NCBI RefSeq assembly: GCF_026274175.1
Contig: NZ_JAPHNL010000024.1
Location: 1 to 64,000, forward strand
Source of the DNA: Streptomyces beihaiensis
GTDB lineage: Bacteria > Actinomycetota > Actinomycetes > Streptomycetales > Streptomycetaceae
Direction of reading: 5' to 3'
DNA: 64,000 nt
The position numbers and the translations under genes were made by a program. The notes under the pieces are model-generated. The model was not told where the DNA came from and did not search any database. It saw only the letters and a program-made list of their open reading frames with translations. How positions within the stretch are numbered: the stretch's first letter is position 1; the number at the start of each line of letters is the position of its first letter. Positions 39,981-50,842 of this stretch are shown piece by piece.

Positions 39981-40695
39981 GGGCACCACCGGGTGCGGGC
40001 ACGTGCGCGTAGACGTCCTCCCGCGTCAGGGAGCGCCAGTCGCCAGGTGGCCAGGCGACCCATTCGGCCTTGCCGATGACCTGGTCGACGGGGACGAATC
40101 CGCCGCCGGGCGCGCCCAGGTAGTCGCGGGAGTCGCGCGAGTCGCTGCGATGGTCGCCGAGCAGGAAGAGGGTGCCGTCGGGGACCTTGATGTCGAAGGG
40201 AGCCTGTGAGGCGGGGTCGTCGGCGTACAGCAAGGAGCGCTCGTCGACGGCCTTGCCGTTCACCTCGATCCTCCCCTTGGCGTCGCAGCACACGACATGG
40301 TCTCCGCCGGTCCCCACGACACGCTTGACGTAGTCGGCGTCGCCGAAGTACCCGCTGCCGTCGAAGACGACCACGTCCCCCCGCTGGGGCTCGGCACCGA
40401 AACGGTACGCCAGCTTGTTCACCAGCACGCGGTCGCCGACGTTCAGCGAGGGTTCCATCGACCTGCTGGGGATCTCGAAGGGCCGCATCACGAAGACGCC
40501 GAACACCAGCAGGAGCACGGGACACAGCAGCAGCGCGAGGGTGGCGCGGCCGCCGGGCAGCCACGCCACGAGCTCGCCCACCGCCCCGGAGAACGCAGAG
40601 GAGCGCGACCGCCCCTCCAGGCGCTCGCCCTCCGACGTGGTCCGAGGGGGCTGGGGGGAGCGGTCGCGCTCCATGTGCTGTGCTTCGGTGTCCAT
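39973..40695 (-). CDS. sipW: Type I signal peptidase SipW
   Basis: A 240-residue peptidase. A hydrophilic N-terminus precedes helix ATLALLLCPVLLLVFGVFVM. The Ser motif is IPSRSMEPSL, the Lys motif YVKRVVGTGGDHV, and box E LLGDHRSDSRDSRDYL. Unlike the other three it has no C-terminal hydrophobic helix. First gene of the sipWXYZ group, 78 bases after rplS on the minus strand. Presence of four signal peptidases is a Streptomyces trait linked to heavy secretion. Confidence 0.92.
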   Translation of the reverse strand: MDTEAQHMERDRSPQPPRTTSEGERLEGRSRSSAFSGAVGELVAWLPGGRATLALLLCPVLLLVFGVFVMRPFEIPSRSMEPSLNVGDRVLVNKLAYRFGAEPQRGDVVVFDGSGYFGDADYVKRVVGTGGDHVVCCDAKGRIEVNGKAVDERSLLYADDPASQAPFDIKVPDGTLFLLGDHRSDSRDSRDYLGAPGGGFVPVDQVIGKAEWVAWPPGDWRSLTREDVYAHVPAPGGARG

Positions 40696-40773
40696 CGGGG
40701 CCAGATGCTATCCGGCGTGCCTGTGGACCCCGCAGGCGAGATGCGTCGGCGCCCGCGCGGGGCGCCGGACGGC

Positions 40774-41124
40774 TCAGTTCTCGCGCTTCTCCTTGATCTT
40801 GGCGGCCTTGCCGCGCAGGTCGCGCAGGTAGTACAGCTTGGCGCGACGGACGTCACCCTTGGTGACGAGCTCGATCTTCTCGACGATCGGGGTGTGCACC
40901 GGGAAGGTGCGCTCGACGCCGACGGAGAAGGAGACCTTGCGGACCGTGAAGGTCTCGCGGACACCGGCGCCCTGGCGGCGGATCACAACGCCCTTGAACT
41001 GCTGCACACGGGAGCGGTTGCCCTCGATGACGCGGACGTGGACGTTGACGGTGTCACCCGGGCGGAAGGCCGGGACGTCGGTGCGCAGCGACGCGGCGTC
41101 GACGGAGTCGAGCAGGTTGGACAT
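40774..41124 (-). CDS. rplS: 50S ribosomal protein L19
   Basis: A 116-residue L19: [60 protein letters not shown] and the basic end. L19 lies at the 30S-50S interface. It follows trmD by about 130 bases, in the conserved rpsP-rimM-trmD-rplS order, and is followed by sipW. Confidence 0.97.
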   Translation of the reverse strand: MSNLLDSVDAASLRTDVPAFRPGDTVNVHVRVIEGNRSRVQQFKGVVIRRQGAGVRETFTVRKVSFSVGVERTFPVHTPIVEKIELVTKGDVRRAKLYYLRDLRGKAAKIKEKREN

Positions 41125-41256
41125 GATCGTCTGCTTTCTTCGCCGATGCCACAGGTCATCGGCGGGAGGTATGCGATGAGTTTCGGTAGCTGATCGCGTC
41201 GGACCTACGTCGTCTCCCCCTGTGGCAGGGGCGCAGGCTGGACGTACAGCAGCGGC

Positions 41257-42078
41257 CTATTCTTCCACGGCCCCGGGCATTGGCCCAAATCGCCCGTCGG
41301 GTCCCGGACCCCAGCCCAGTATCGAGAGCATCTCGCGGTCCTTCTTGTCGAAGGCCCTCGGGTCGGTGCGCCCGATGAGGTCGGGGCGGTTGCGCACGGT
41401 GCGGCGCAGCGCCTCGTCGCGGCGCCACCGGGCGATCCTGCCGTGGTGGCCGCTGAGCAGCACGTCCGGGATGTCCCGGCCGCGCCACTCGGGCGGCTTG
41501 GTGTAGACGGGTCCTTCCAGGAGGTCGGCCATGGCTCCGGGCGCGAAGGAGTCGTCCTGGTGCGAGGCGGCGTTGCCGAGCACGCCCGGCAGTAGGCGCG
41601 CCACGGCCTCCGTGACGACGAGGACGGCGGCCTCGCCGCCCGCGAGGACGTAGTCGCCGATGGAGACCTCGTAGACCGGCATACGGGTCGCGTACTCGTC
41701 CACGACGCGGCGGTCGATGCCCTCGTAGCGCGCGGGCGTGAAGACCAGCCAGGGGCGCTCGGAGAGTTCCACGGCGAGCTTCTGGGTGAAGGGGCGGCCG
41801 GAGGGCGTGGGGACCACCAGAACGGGCCCGTGCGCCCCGCTCTCGTATCCGTCGGCGAGCACGTCGTCGAGGCACTCGCCCCACGGCTCGGTCTTCATGA
41901 CCATGCCGGGGCCGCCGCCGTAGGGGGTGTCGTCGACGGTGTTGTGCCGGTCGTGCGTCCACTGCCGCAGATCGTGCACCTGGACGTCGAGCTGTCCACG
42001 CGCGCGTGCCTTGCCGACGAGGGAGACGTTCAGGGGGTCGAGGTACTCGGGGAAGATCGTGACGACGTCGAGCCTCAT
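41257..42078 (-). CDS. trmD: tRNA (guanine-N1-)-methyltransferase
   Basis: A 273-residue SPOUT enzyme that methylates G37 next to the anticodon and prevents +1 frameshifts. Visible are [38 protein letters not shown] (the trefoil-knot SAM site), [16 protein letters not shown] and [15 protein letters not shown]. Length is normal. The start overlaps the rimM stop (ATGA). Confidence 0.96.
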   Translation of the reverse strand: MRLDVVTIFPEYLDPLNVSLVGKARARGQLDVQVHDLRQWTHDRHNTVDDTPYGGGPGMVMKTEPWGECLDDVLADGYESGAHGPVLVVPTPSGRPFTQKLAVELSERPWLVFTPARYEGIDRRVVDEYATRMPVYEVSIGDYVLAGGEAAVLVVTEAVARLLPGVLGNAASHQDDSFAPGAMADLLEGPVYTKPPEWRGRDIPDVLLSGHHGRIARWRRDEALRRTVRNRPDLIGRTDPRAFDKKDREMLSILGWGPGPDGRFGPMPGAVEE

Positions 42079-42629
42079 GCGGACTCTTCCCCGGCGTCGC
42101 GGGCCGAGGCGATCTCCGCGCGGTCGTCGATCAGGCCGGGCGGCGGGTCGATGACGGCCTTCTGCTCCTCCAGGTCGATCTCCGTGACGATCTCCTCGAC
42201 GAACGGGATCATGACCTCGCTGCCGTCGGGCCGCTCCACGATGAACAGGTCCTGTGAGGGCAGGTGCGAGATCTCGGTGATCCGGCCCACCTCGGTGCCG
42301 TCGGCCGTGACGACGTCGAGGTCCATGAGCTGGTGGTCGTAGAACTCGTCCTCGTCCTCGGGGAGCTTCTCCGGGTCGACCTCGGCGATCAGCAGGGTGC
42401 CCCGCAGCGCCTCGGCCGCGTTCCGGTCGCGCACGCCCTCGAAGCGCAGCAGCAGGCGGCCGCTGTGCACCCGGCCGGACTCGATGGTGAGCGGTCCCGT
42501 GGAGGCGGGGTCGGTGGCCAGGCGTGCGCCGGGGCCGAGCCGCAGCTCGGGTTCGTCGGTGCGCACCTCGATGGTGACCTCGCCCTTGATGCCGTGGGCG
42601 CGGCCGATACGCCCCACTACCAACTGCAC
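42075..42629 (-). CDS. rimM: 16S rRNA processing protein RimM
   Basis: A 184-residue protein from the GTG at 42629 ([20 protein letters not shown]), with AGGAG ten bases upstream. The N-terminal RimM domain is followed by a PRC-barrel part ([36 protein letters not shown]). RimM binds S19 and assists 30S head assembly. The frame is open to 42704 but homology begins at 42629. An acidic C-terminus is usual. Confidence 0.94.
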   Translation of the reverse strand: MQLVVGRIGRAHGIKGEVTIEVRTDEPELRLGPGARLATDPASTGPLTIESGRVHSGRLLLRFEGVRDRNAAEALRGTLLIAEVDPEKLPEDEDEFYDHQLMDLDVVTADGTEVGRITEISHLPSQDLFIVERPDGSEVMIPFVEEIVTEIDLEEQKAVIDPPPGLIDDRAEIASARDAGEESA

Positions 42630-42710
42630 GTCGGAAACTCTCCTGTCATACGGCTCGGGCCGGGGACGGCCCGTAAGCCCTCCCCGGCCCGAGCCGGTGT
42701 TCAACTGTTC

Positions 42711-42950
42711 TCAGCGGACCTGGTCGACGTCGACGAGGTCGACGCGGACTCCACGGCCGCCGATGGCGCCCACGACGGTACGCAGGGCGCGTGCGGTGCG
42801 GCCGTTGCGGCCGATCACCTTGCCGAGGTCGTCGGGGTGGACCCGGACCTCGAGGACGCGTCCGCGGCGCAGGTTGCGCGAGGCGACCTGCACGTCGTCG
42901 GGGTTGTCGACAATGCCCTTCACGAGGTGCTCAAGAGCCTCCTCGAGCAT
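42711..42950 (-). CDS. khpA: KH-domain RNA-binding protein KhpA
   Basis: A 79-residue single KH domain: EVRVHPDDLGKVIGRNGRTA contains the GxxG loop (GRNG) that grips RNA. It sits between rpsP (two bases before) and rimM, the normal place of KhpA. KhpA proteins bind many RNAs, usually with KhpB, and affect growth and division. Confidence 0.94.
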   Translation of the reverse strand: MLEEALEHLVKGIVDNPDDVQVASRNLRRGRVLEVRVHPDDLGKVIGRNGRTARALRTVVGAIGGRGVRVDLVDVDQVR

Positions 42951-42952
42951 GC

Positions 42953-43372
42953 TCAGGCCTCGGTCGACTCGGACGCAGCCTCAGCCTCGTCCTTCTTCTC
43001 AGCCTTCTTCTTCTGGGTGATGGCCTCACCCTTGCCCTCGTCCTCGGTCGACAGCGCGTCGAAGGAGGGGCGGGCGGCCTTCGGCTCGGCGACCTTCAGC
43101 GGCTCCGGGGCCGGCAGGCCCTTGTGCTTCTGCCAGTCGCCGGTGAGCTTCAGGATGGCCAGGACCGGCTCGGTCGGCTGCGCGCCGACACCCAGCCAGT
43201 ACTGGGCGCGCTCCGAGTCGACCTCGATGCGCGACGGGTTCTGCACCGGGTGGTACAGACCGATCTCCTCGATGGCCCGGCCGTCACGGCGGGTACGGGA
43301 GTCGGCGACGACGATGCGGTAGTGAGGCGAACGGATCTTGCCCAGACGCTTCAGCTTGATCTTGACTGCCAC
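42953..43372 (-). CDS. rpsP: 30S ribosomal protein S16
   Basis: A 139-residue S16 from the GTG at 43372 ([20 protein letters not shown]), with AGGAGAAC upstream. The core ([40 protein letters not shown]) is followed by a Lys/Glu/Ala-rich extension of about 55 residues typical of actinobacteria. First gene of the rpsP-khpA-rimM-trmD-rplS run. Confidence 0.96.
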   Translation of the reverse strand: MAVKIKLKRLGKIRSPHYRIVVADSRTRRDGRAIEEIGLYHPVQNPSRIEVDSERAQYWLGVGAQPTEPVLAILKLTGDWQKHKGLPAPEPLKVAEPKAARPSFDALSTEDEGKGEAITQKKKAEKKDEAEAASESTEA

Positions 43373-43575
43373 GGGAGTGGGTTCTCCTGGTTTGACGTGG
43401 GTGGGCACTACGAGATGCCGCGTGGGGTTGCGGTACCCGAACGGCCCGATGGACGCGTCAGCCGGAGGAGAGAGGGGTCCTGTGCGACTGTCGAGTACAG
43501 CTAGCCATTGTGCCACACCCCGGCGGGGCGGCCGAACCGGGCCGGAACCGGCTCCCGACCGCCTCACCAGGCCGC

Positions 43576-44172
43576 TCACCCCGCCGCGGCGCCCACGGGC
43601 TCCGGGATGCGGAACGGTTTGCCGCAGCCGCCGCACATGATGGGCGCCTGGGCGAGTACCGACGGGACGACGCGGACATTGCGCCCGCAGTCGCAGACCG
43701 CCTTGACGCGGACGCCACCGCCGGAGGAGCCGTGCCGTGCGGCCGGGCCCCGGAAGCTGCGCTTGGTGTCCGCCGCGGTCGCCACGGTGTGCGCCTTCAG
43801 CGCACGCTGAAGGCGCTCGATGGTCTGCCGGTACCGCTGCTTGGCCTGCGGGTCGAGCGTGACCAGGGAGAAGCCGCTGCTGGGGTGCGGCTCGTCCGGA
43901 TGGTCGAGCCCCAACTCCTCGGCGATGGCCAGGAATCTGCGGTTGTGATAGCGGCCGGCGCGCGAGGTGTCGCGGATTCCGCGCGCGGCGGCGATGCCAT
44001 GGACCGCTTCATGGAGCAGTCGTTCGAAGGAGAGTTCGTGCCCGCAGGCGGACGACGACTCCCCGATCAGGGATTCGGGCGCGGCGAGGTCCGGCAGTTC
44101 CGGGTGGTGCCGCTGAATGTCGGCCCACGCGGCTGCCAGCTCCGCGGCGAGGACTGGTGGTGTCGTGCTCAC
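43576..44172 (-). CDS. HExxH zinc protein with C-terminal zinc ribbon (SprT-like)
   Basis: A 198-residue protein. [20 protein letters not shown] carries HExxH (HEAVH), and [17 protein letters not shown] places a third His about 17 residues on, as in SprT-type metalloproteins. The C-terminus [20 protein letters not shown] then MCGGCGKPF is a four-Cys zinc ribbon. SprT/Spartan proteins act on DNA-protein crosslinks, but that function has not been shown for this group. GTG start. The gene stands alone between rpsP and proS. Confidence 0.7.
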   Translation of the reverse strand: MSTTPPVLAAELAAAWADIQRHHPELPDLAAPESLIGESSSACGHELSFERLLHEAVHGIAAARGIRDTSRAGRYHNRRFLAIAEELGLDHPDEPHPSSGFSLVTLDPQAKQRYRQTIERLQRALKAHTVATAADTKRSFRGPAARHGSSGGGVRVKAVCDCGRNVRVVPSVLAQAPIMCGGCGKPFRIPEPVGAAAG

Positions 44173-44412
44173 GTCGTGACAACGAGCCTGGGTGCCTCTG
44201 TGTTCCTATTCCGGGGCATCCCAAATAATTTGCACGTACCAGTCAGTCGGCTGTGATGTGGGATGACGTGCGCGTCTGCGTCTTTCTACGGAGAAGACGC
44301 ACAGCTCACACCAAGGTGGTGCGTAGTCACACCTACGCCCCGGCGCGTACGCAAAGGCGCGCGCCGGGGCGTATCCGCTTCGGGACCGCTTCGGAAGCTG
44401 CCGGGGCCGGGC

Positions 44413-45834
44413 TCAGTACGCGCGAGCCACGACCGCGACGTTACCGGGTGCGTCGTCGGCGTCCGGCACCGCCCCGTCCTGAGCGATCAGACACCGTACG
44501 GAGATCCCGTGCCCGGCCAGCCGCTCCTCCCCCGCCTCGCCGAGCGCGGCCCACGGGATGCGGGCCCAGCCGCCGGCGAGGACCGCCTCGACGGCGCCGT
44601 CGACCGTGGTGACGTCGCTCGTGCGGGACCGGCGGCGCTCGCGCGACTGGCGCAGCAGCAGCGCCTGGTCGTCCTCCAGGACGCCCGGCAGCAGCCCGGC
44701 CAGCGCCGCCGGGTCGGCGGACACCGGCTCCTTGCCGCCGGGGATGCGCCGGGCCAGCACCGCCGTGCCGCTCTCCAGGTCGCGCGGCCCCACCTCGACG
44801 CGCACCGGTACGCCCTTGAGCTCCCAGTCGACCGCGCGGCGCCCGAAGGGAACGTCGGCGCGGTCGTCGACGTGGACGCGGATACCCGCCGCCTTCAGGG
44901 CGGCGCCGATCTCTCGCACCTTGGTGAGCACCTGGTCGTCTGCCTTGACGGCGAGGACGACCACCTGGACGGGGGCGAGCCGCGGCGGCACGCGCAGCCC
45001 GTCGTCGTCGCCGTGCATCATCACCAGGGCGCCGATCATGCGGGTCGTCGAGCCCCAGGAGGTCTGCCAGACGAGCTCCTGCGTACCGTCCTTGGAGAGG
45101 TAACGGGTCTGGAACGCCTCGGCGAAGTTCTGGCCCAGTTCGTGGCTCGTGCCCATCTGGAGCGCCTTGCCGTCGCCCATCATCCCTTCCAGGGTGAGGG
45201 TGTTGATGGCGCCCGCGAAACGCTCCGCGGGGGTCTTGCGGCCCAGGACGACGTCCATGGCGAGCACGTCGCGCATGAAGTCCGCGTAGACGTGCCGGTG
45301 GATGTGCGCCGCGAAGTCGCGCGCCTCCTCGTACGTCGCGTGCGCCGTGTGGCCTTCCTGCCACAGGAACTCCGTCGTCCGCAGGAACAGCCGCGGACGC
45401 AGCTCCCAGCGCACCACGTTGGCCCACTGGTTGATCAGCAGGGGCAGATCGCGGTAGCTCTGCACCCACTTCGCGAAGTAGTCGTTGATGATCATCTCTG
45501 AGGTGGGGCGGACGACGGCGGGCTCCTCCAACTCCTTGCCGCCGCCGTGCGTGACCACGGCCAGCTCGGGCGCGAAGCCCTCGACGTGGTCGGCCTCCTT
45601 GGCCAGGTACGACTGGGGGATCAGGAGCGGGAAGTACGCGTTCTGCGCGCCCGTCTCCTTGATGCGTGCGTCCAGGTCCTGCTGCATCCGCTCCCACAGG
45701 CCGTAGCCGTACGGTCGGATGACCATCGTGCCGCGCACCGGTCCGTTGTCGGCCAGTTCGGCCTTGGTGATCAGGTCCTGGTACCAGCGCGGGAAGTCGT
45801 CCGCGCGGCGCGTGAGAACGGGTGCTTTGGCCAT
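44413..45834 (-). CDS. proS: Prolyl-tRNA synthetase (archaeal/eukaryal-like type)
   Basis: A 473-residue class II synthetase. The catalytic core has AVVRPTSEMIINDYFAKWVQ (the TxE loop), LINQWANVVRWELRPRLFLR (motif 2) and the anticodon-binding domain VQVVVLAVKADDQ. There is no long insertion between motifs 2 and 3, so it belongs to the shorter type also seen in archaea. The C-terminus ends in VAVVARAY, a terminal Tyr typical of this type. Start MAKAPVLTRRADD at 45834. Many Streptomyces hold two prolyl-tRNA synthetases; whether another exists is outside the window. Confidence 0.93.
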   Translation of the reverse strand: MAKAPVLTRRADDFPRWYQDLITKAELADNGPVRGTMVIRPYGYGLWERMQQDLDARIKETGAQNAYFPLLIPQSYLAKEADHVEGFAPELAVVTHGGGKELEEPAVVRPTSEMIINDYFAKWVQSYRDLPLLINQWANVVRWELRPRLFLRTTEFLWQEGHTAHATYEEARDFAAHIHRHVYADFMRDVLAMDVVLGRKTPAERFAGAINTLTLEGMMGDGKALQMGTSHELGQNFAEAFQTRYLSKDGTQELVWQTSWGSTTRMIGALVMMHGDDDGLRVPPRLAPVQVVVLAVKADDQVLTKVREIGAALKAAGIRVHVDDRADVPFGRRAVDWELKGVPVRVEVGPRDLESGTAVLARRIPGGKEPVSADPAALAGLLPGVLEDDQALLLRQSRERRRSRTSDVTTVDGAVEAVLAGGWARIPWAALGEAGEERLAGHGISVRCLIAQDGAVPDADDAPGNVAVVARAY

Positions 45835-46014
45835 GCGGCGCATGCTACGGCGCGGGCCTCACCGCACGGGACCGGTTTTCGCCGGGCCCCGGACCGGCCC
45901 CGAAGGCACGACGGGCCGACAGCCTCTGGACGCGGCGCGCGATGCGGAGTTCTCTGGCATACGGGGAGCGCGACAGCGCGCACACGGCGGTCCGCGGCGG
46001 ATTGGGGCATTTCC

Positions 46015-46908
46015 ATGACACCTACGCTCACCCGGCGGCACCTTCCCCGCTCGACCCCCGCTGTGTGCGCGGACCTGCGCGCACGCGCGCGTGACTGGGC
46101 GGAGATCCAGGAACGGATGCTGGTGCCTCTCTATGAGGCGGTGTACGAACGTCTGGAGGTCGGGCCCGGCACCCGGCTGCTCGGCCTGGGCTGCGGCAGC
46201 GGTCTCGCACTGCTCATGGCGGCCACGCGCGGTGCGTCGGTGACCGGCGTCGAGTCCACGCACCCCGAACGGCTCGCCCTGGCCAGGCAACGGCTGCTGC
46301 CCGACGACTGCGGCTCCCCCGTACGCCCGTGCCGGTTCGCCGAGGGCGCCGCCCGGCTGACGGACGGCCGCGACGCCGTGGCCGCGACGCCACCAGACGC
46401 GACGCCGCCCGGCGCGGCTCCGTACAACCTGGTCACCGCTTTTCAGCCGATCGGGTGTACGGAGGGCGACGCTGAGGGCCTCGGGCCGCTGCTCGCGGGT
46501 GCCGCGCCGCTGGCCGAGCGGGGGGCCGCGATGGTGCTGGCCGGATGGGGGCCGCCGGAGCGGTGCGCGACCTCGTCCGTGCTCCGGGTCGCCGCCCGGC
46601 TCGCCGACCCGCTGCGCGCCACGGGGGCCTGGCGTCCGGCGCACCGCGACGACCTGGAAGAGGTGGTGCGGCGGGCGGGGCTGCGGCCCGACGGATCGGG
46701 CCGGGTGGCGTGCCCGTTCGGCTACGCGGACACCGACAGCGCCGTACGCGGACTGCTCTCGACGGGGTTGTTCGACGCCGCCGTGGGTGCCACGGACCCG
46801 GCACAGGTCGACAAGGAGCTGGTGGAGTCCCTCCAGCCGTACGTACGCGCCGACGGCACGGTGTGGATGCCCAACGTCTTCCGGTACGTCCTCGCTCGCA
46901 CCACCTGA
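46015..46908 (+). CDS. SAM-dependent methyltransferase
   Basis: A 297-residue protein with the class I SAM-binding motif LLGLGCGSGLALLMA near residue 60, an acidic end of strand 2 (VTGVESTHPERLALA), and a long variable C-terminal part ending VWMPNVFRYVLARTT. The whole C-terminal third (DAAVGATDPAQVDKELVESL) recalls methyltransferases acting on small molecules. Nothing indicates the substrate. The ATG at 46015 has TTGGGGC upstream. It is a single plus-strand gene between proS and ftsH. Confidence 0.75.
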   Translation: MTPTLTRRHLPRSTPAVCADLRARARDWAEIQERMLVPLYEAVYERLEVGPGTRLLGLGCGSGLALLMAATRGASVTGVESTHPERLALARQRLLPDDCGSPVRPCRFAEGAARLTDGRDAVAATPPDATPPGAAPYNLVTAFQPIGCTEGDAEGLGPLLAGAAPLAERGAAMVLAGWGPPERCATSSVLRVAARLADPLRATGAWRPAHRDDLEEVVRRAGLRPDGSGRVACPFGYADTDSAVRGLLSTGLFDAAVGATDPAQVDKELVESLQPYVRADGTVWMPNVFRYVLARTT

Positions 46909-46923
46909 GGGGCCCCGGGCCGG

Positions 46924-48864
<1,941 letters not shown>

Positions 48865-48993
48865 GCCTGCCTCTCCTCCTGCCGGTCCCTGCGGCCATGT
48901 GCCTTCGGCCCATCACCGCACAGACCGCCGGGGCCCGCCACTTGGTGGGGTCATGGACGCGGGGGCTCGGTGACGGCATGTGCAACGGCATGT

Positions 48994-49027
48994 GTAAGGG
49001 GCGACCACCTGGGTGATCGCCCCTTAC
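48994..49027 (-). terminator. Perfect hairpin after ffh
   Basis: GTAAGGGGCGA and TCGCCCCTTAC form an 11-bp perfect stem with a 12-base loop, about 80 bases beyond the ffh stop. Confidence 0.8.
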
Positions 49028-49061
49028 CTGCGTCTTGTCTGCGTCGCCCGGGCCTCAGCCC

Positions 49062-49104
49062 GGCCTCGGTCTCGGACTCGGACTCGGCCTCGGCCTCGGT
49101 CTCA
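49062..49104 (-). repeat. CTCGGN hexamer repeats behind ffh
   Basis: GGTCTC, GGACTC, GGACTC, GGCCTC, GGCCTC, GGTCTC follow each other just downstream of the ffh stop codon. Non-coding. Copies differ in one base. Confidence 0.85.
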
Positions 49105-49105
49105 C

Positions 49106-50665
49106 TCAGCCCATGAACTTCTTGAACTCGTCCGGGAGCTCGAAGTCCTTGCCGCCCTGCTCGCCGGCGCCGGGCAGGCCGAGCGCGCCGCCCGCCTGGG
49201 CCGCCGCGGCACGCCGCGCGGCCTCCTCCTGCTCCTGCTGCTTGCGCTTCATCGGGTTGCCGGAACGCTGCTTGCCCTTGGCCTTCTTCGGCTGCTTCTT
49301 CTGCCGACCCGGACCGCCACCCATGCCGGGCATCCCCGGCATTCCCGGCATGCCGCCGCCCTGGGCCATGCGGGACATCATCTTGCGTGCCTCGAAGAAC
49401 CGCTCGACCAGGTTCTTCACCGCGCTGACCTCGACACCGGAACCGCGGGCGATGCGGGCGCGGCGCGAGCCGTTGATGATCGTCGGCTCCTGGCGCTCGG
49501 CCGGGGTCATCGACTTGATGATGGCCGCGGTGCGGTCGACGTCGCGCTCGTCCAGGTTGTTGATCTGGTCCTTCATCTGGGCCATCCCCGGCAGCATGCC
49601 GAGCAGCTTGGAGATGGAGCCCATCTTCCTGACCTGCTCCATCTGCGCCAGGAAGTCGTCGAGCGTGAAGTCCTGGCCCTTCTTGGAGGCCAGCTTGGAG
49701 GCCATCTTCTCGGCCTCCTGCTGCGAGAAGGTCTGCTCGGCCTTCTCGATCAGCGTGAGCATGTCGCCCATGCCGAGGATGCGGGACGCCATGCGGTCCG
49801 GGTGGAACGCGTCGAAGTCGTCCAGCTTCTCGCCGTTGGAGGCGAACATGATCTGCTTGCCGGTGACGTGCGCGACCGACAGGGCGGCACCACCGCGGGC
49901 GTCACCGTCCAGCTTGGAGAGCACCACGCCGTCGAAGCCGACGCCGTCGCGGAACGCCTCGGCGGTGTTGACCGCGTCCTGGCCGACCATCGCGTCGACG
50001 ACGAAGAGGATCTCGTCGGGCGAGACGGCGTCCCGGATGTCGGCCGCCTGCTGCATCAGCTCCTGGTCGATGCCGAGGCGTCCGGCGGTGTCGACGATCA
50101 CGACGTCGTAGACCTTGGAGCGCGCGTACTCGATGGAGTCCTTGGCGACCTGGACCGGGTCGCCCACGCCGTTGCCCGGCTCCGGTGCGTAGACGCCGAC
50201 CTCGGCGCGCTCGGCGACGACGCTCAGCTGGTTCACGGCGTTCGGGCGCTGGAGGTCACAGGCGACCAGGAGCGGCGAGTGGCCCTGGGCCTTGAGCCAG
50301 CGGCCGAGCTTGCCCGCGAGGGTGGTCTTACCGGCACCCTGCAGACCCGCGAGCATGATCACGGTGGGCGGGTTCTTGGCGAAACGCAGGCGCCGGGTCT
50401 CGCCGCCGAGGATGCCGACGAGCTCCTCGTTGACGATCTTGATGACCTGCTGGGCGGGGTTCAGCGCCTGGGAGACCTCGGCGCCGAGGGCGCGCTCCTT
50501 GACCTGCTTGATGAACGCGCGGACGACGGGCAGCGCCACGTCGGCTTCCAGCAGGGCGATCCGGATCTCGCGCGCCGTGGCATCGATGTCCGCCTCACTG
50601 AGGCGCCCCTTGCCGCGGAGGTTCTTGAATGTCGCTGCGAGGCGATCGGAGAGAGTGTCGAACAC
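49106..50665 (-). CDS. ffh: Signal recognition particle protein Ffh (SRP54)
   Basis: A 519-residue SRP GTPase with N, G and M domains. G-domain motifs are LAGLQGAGKTT, VVIVDTAGRLG and LSKLDGDARGG. The methionine-rich M domain is residues about 300-460, ending in repeated GMPGMPGMPGM and a Lys/Ala/Gly tail. With 4.5S RNA and FtsY it targets membrane and secreted proteins co-translationally. Start GTG at 50665 (MFDTLSDRLAATFKNLRGKG). The Gly/Met repeat in the tail is a lineage feature. Confidence 0.96.
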   Translation of the reverse strand: MFDTLSDRLAATFKNLRGKGRLSEADIDATAREIRIALLEADVALPVVRAFIKQVKERALGAEVSQALNPAQQVIKIVNEELVGILGGETRRLRFAKNPPTVIMLAGLQGAGKTTLAGKLGRWLKAQGHSPLLVACDLQRPNAVNQLSVVAERAEVGVYAPEPGNGVGDPVQVAKDSIEYARSKVYDVVIVDTAGRLGIDQELMQQAADIRDAVSPDEILFVVDAMVGQDAVNTAEAFRDGVGFDGVVLSKLDGDARGGAALSVAHVTGKQIMFASNGEKLDDFDAFHPDRMASRILGMGDMLTLIEKAEQTFSQQEAEKMASKLASKKGQDFTLDDFLAQMEQVRKMGSISKLLGMLPGMAQMKDQINNLDERDVDRTAAIIKSMTPAERQEPTIINGSRRARIARGSGVEVSAVKNLVERFFEARKMMSRMAQGGGMPGMPGMPGMGGGPGRQKKQPKKAKGKQRSGNPMKRKQQEQEEAARRAAAAQAGGALGLPGAGEQGGKDFELPDEFKKFMG

Positions 50666-50842
50666 GGCGGTCGCGAATCCTCAGGTCGGGTGGCTGTACG
50701 TCTGCGTCGCCCTCCAGGGTATCGGGCGAGCGCGGCGTGGTCAGTGCCCTGGTCACAACGGTGCCGCCCGCGAGGGTGCGACGCCGCCCGCGGCCGGTGT
50801 CGCCAAGGGCGCGGAGAACGGTGCGCCCAGGCGCCGCGGCGG

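Noticed and set aside
41217-41231. CCCCTGTGGCAGGGG stem between trmD and rplS as terminator
   Set aside because: Stem only six pairs with a three-base loop and no T run; the genes are normally co-transcribed.
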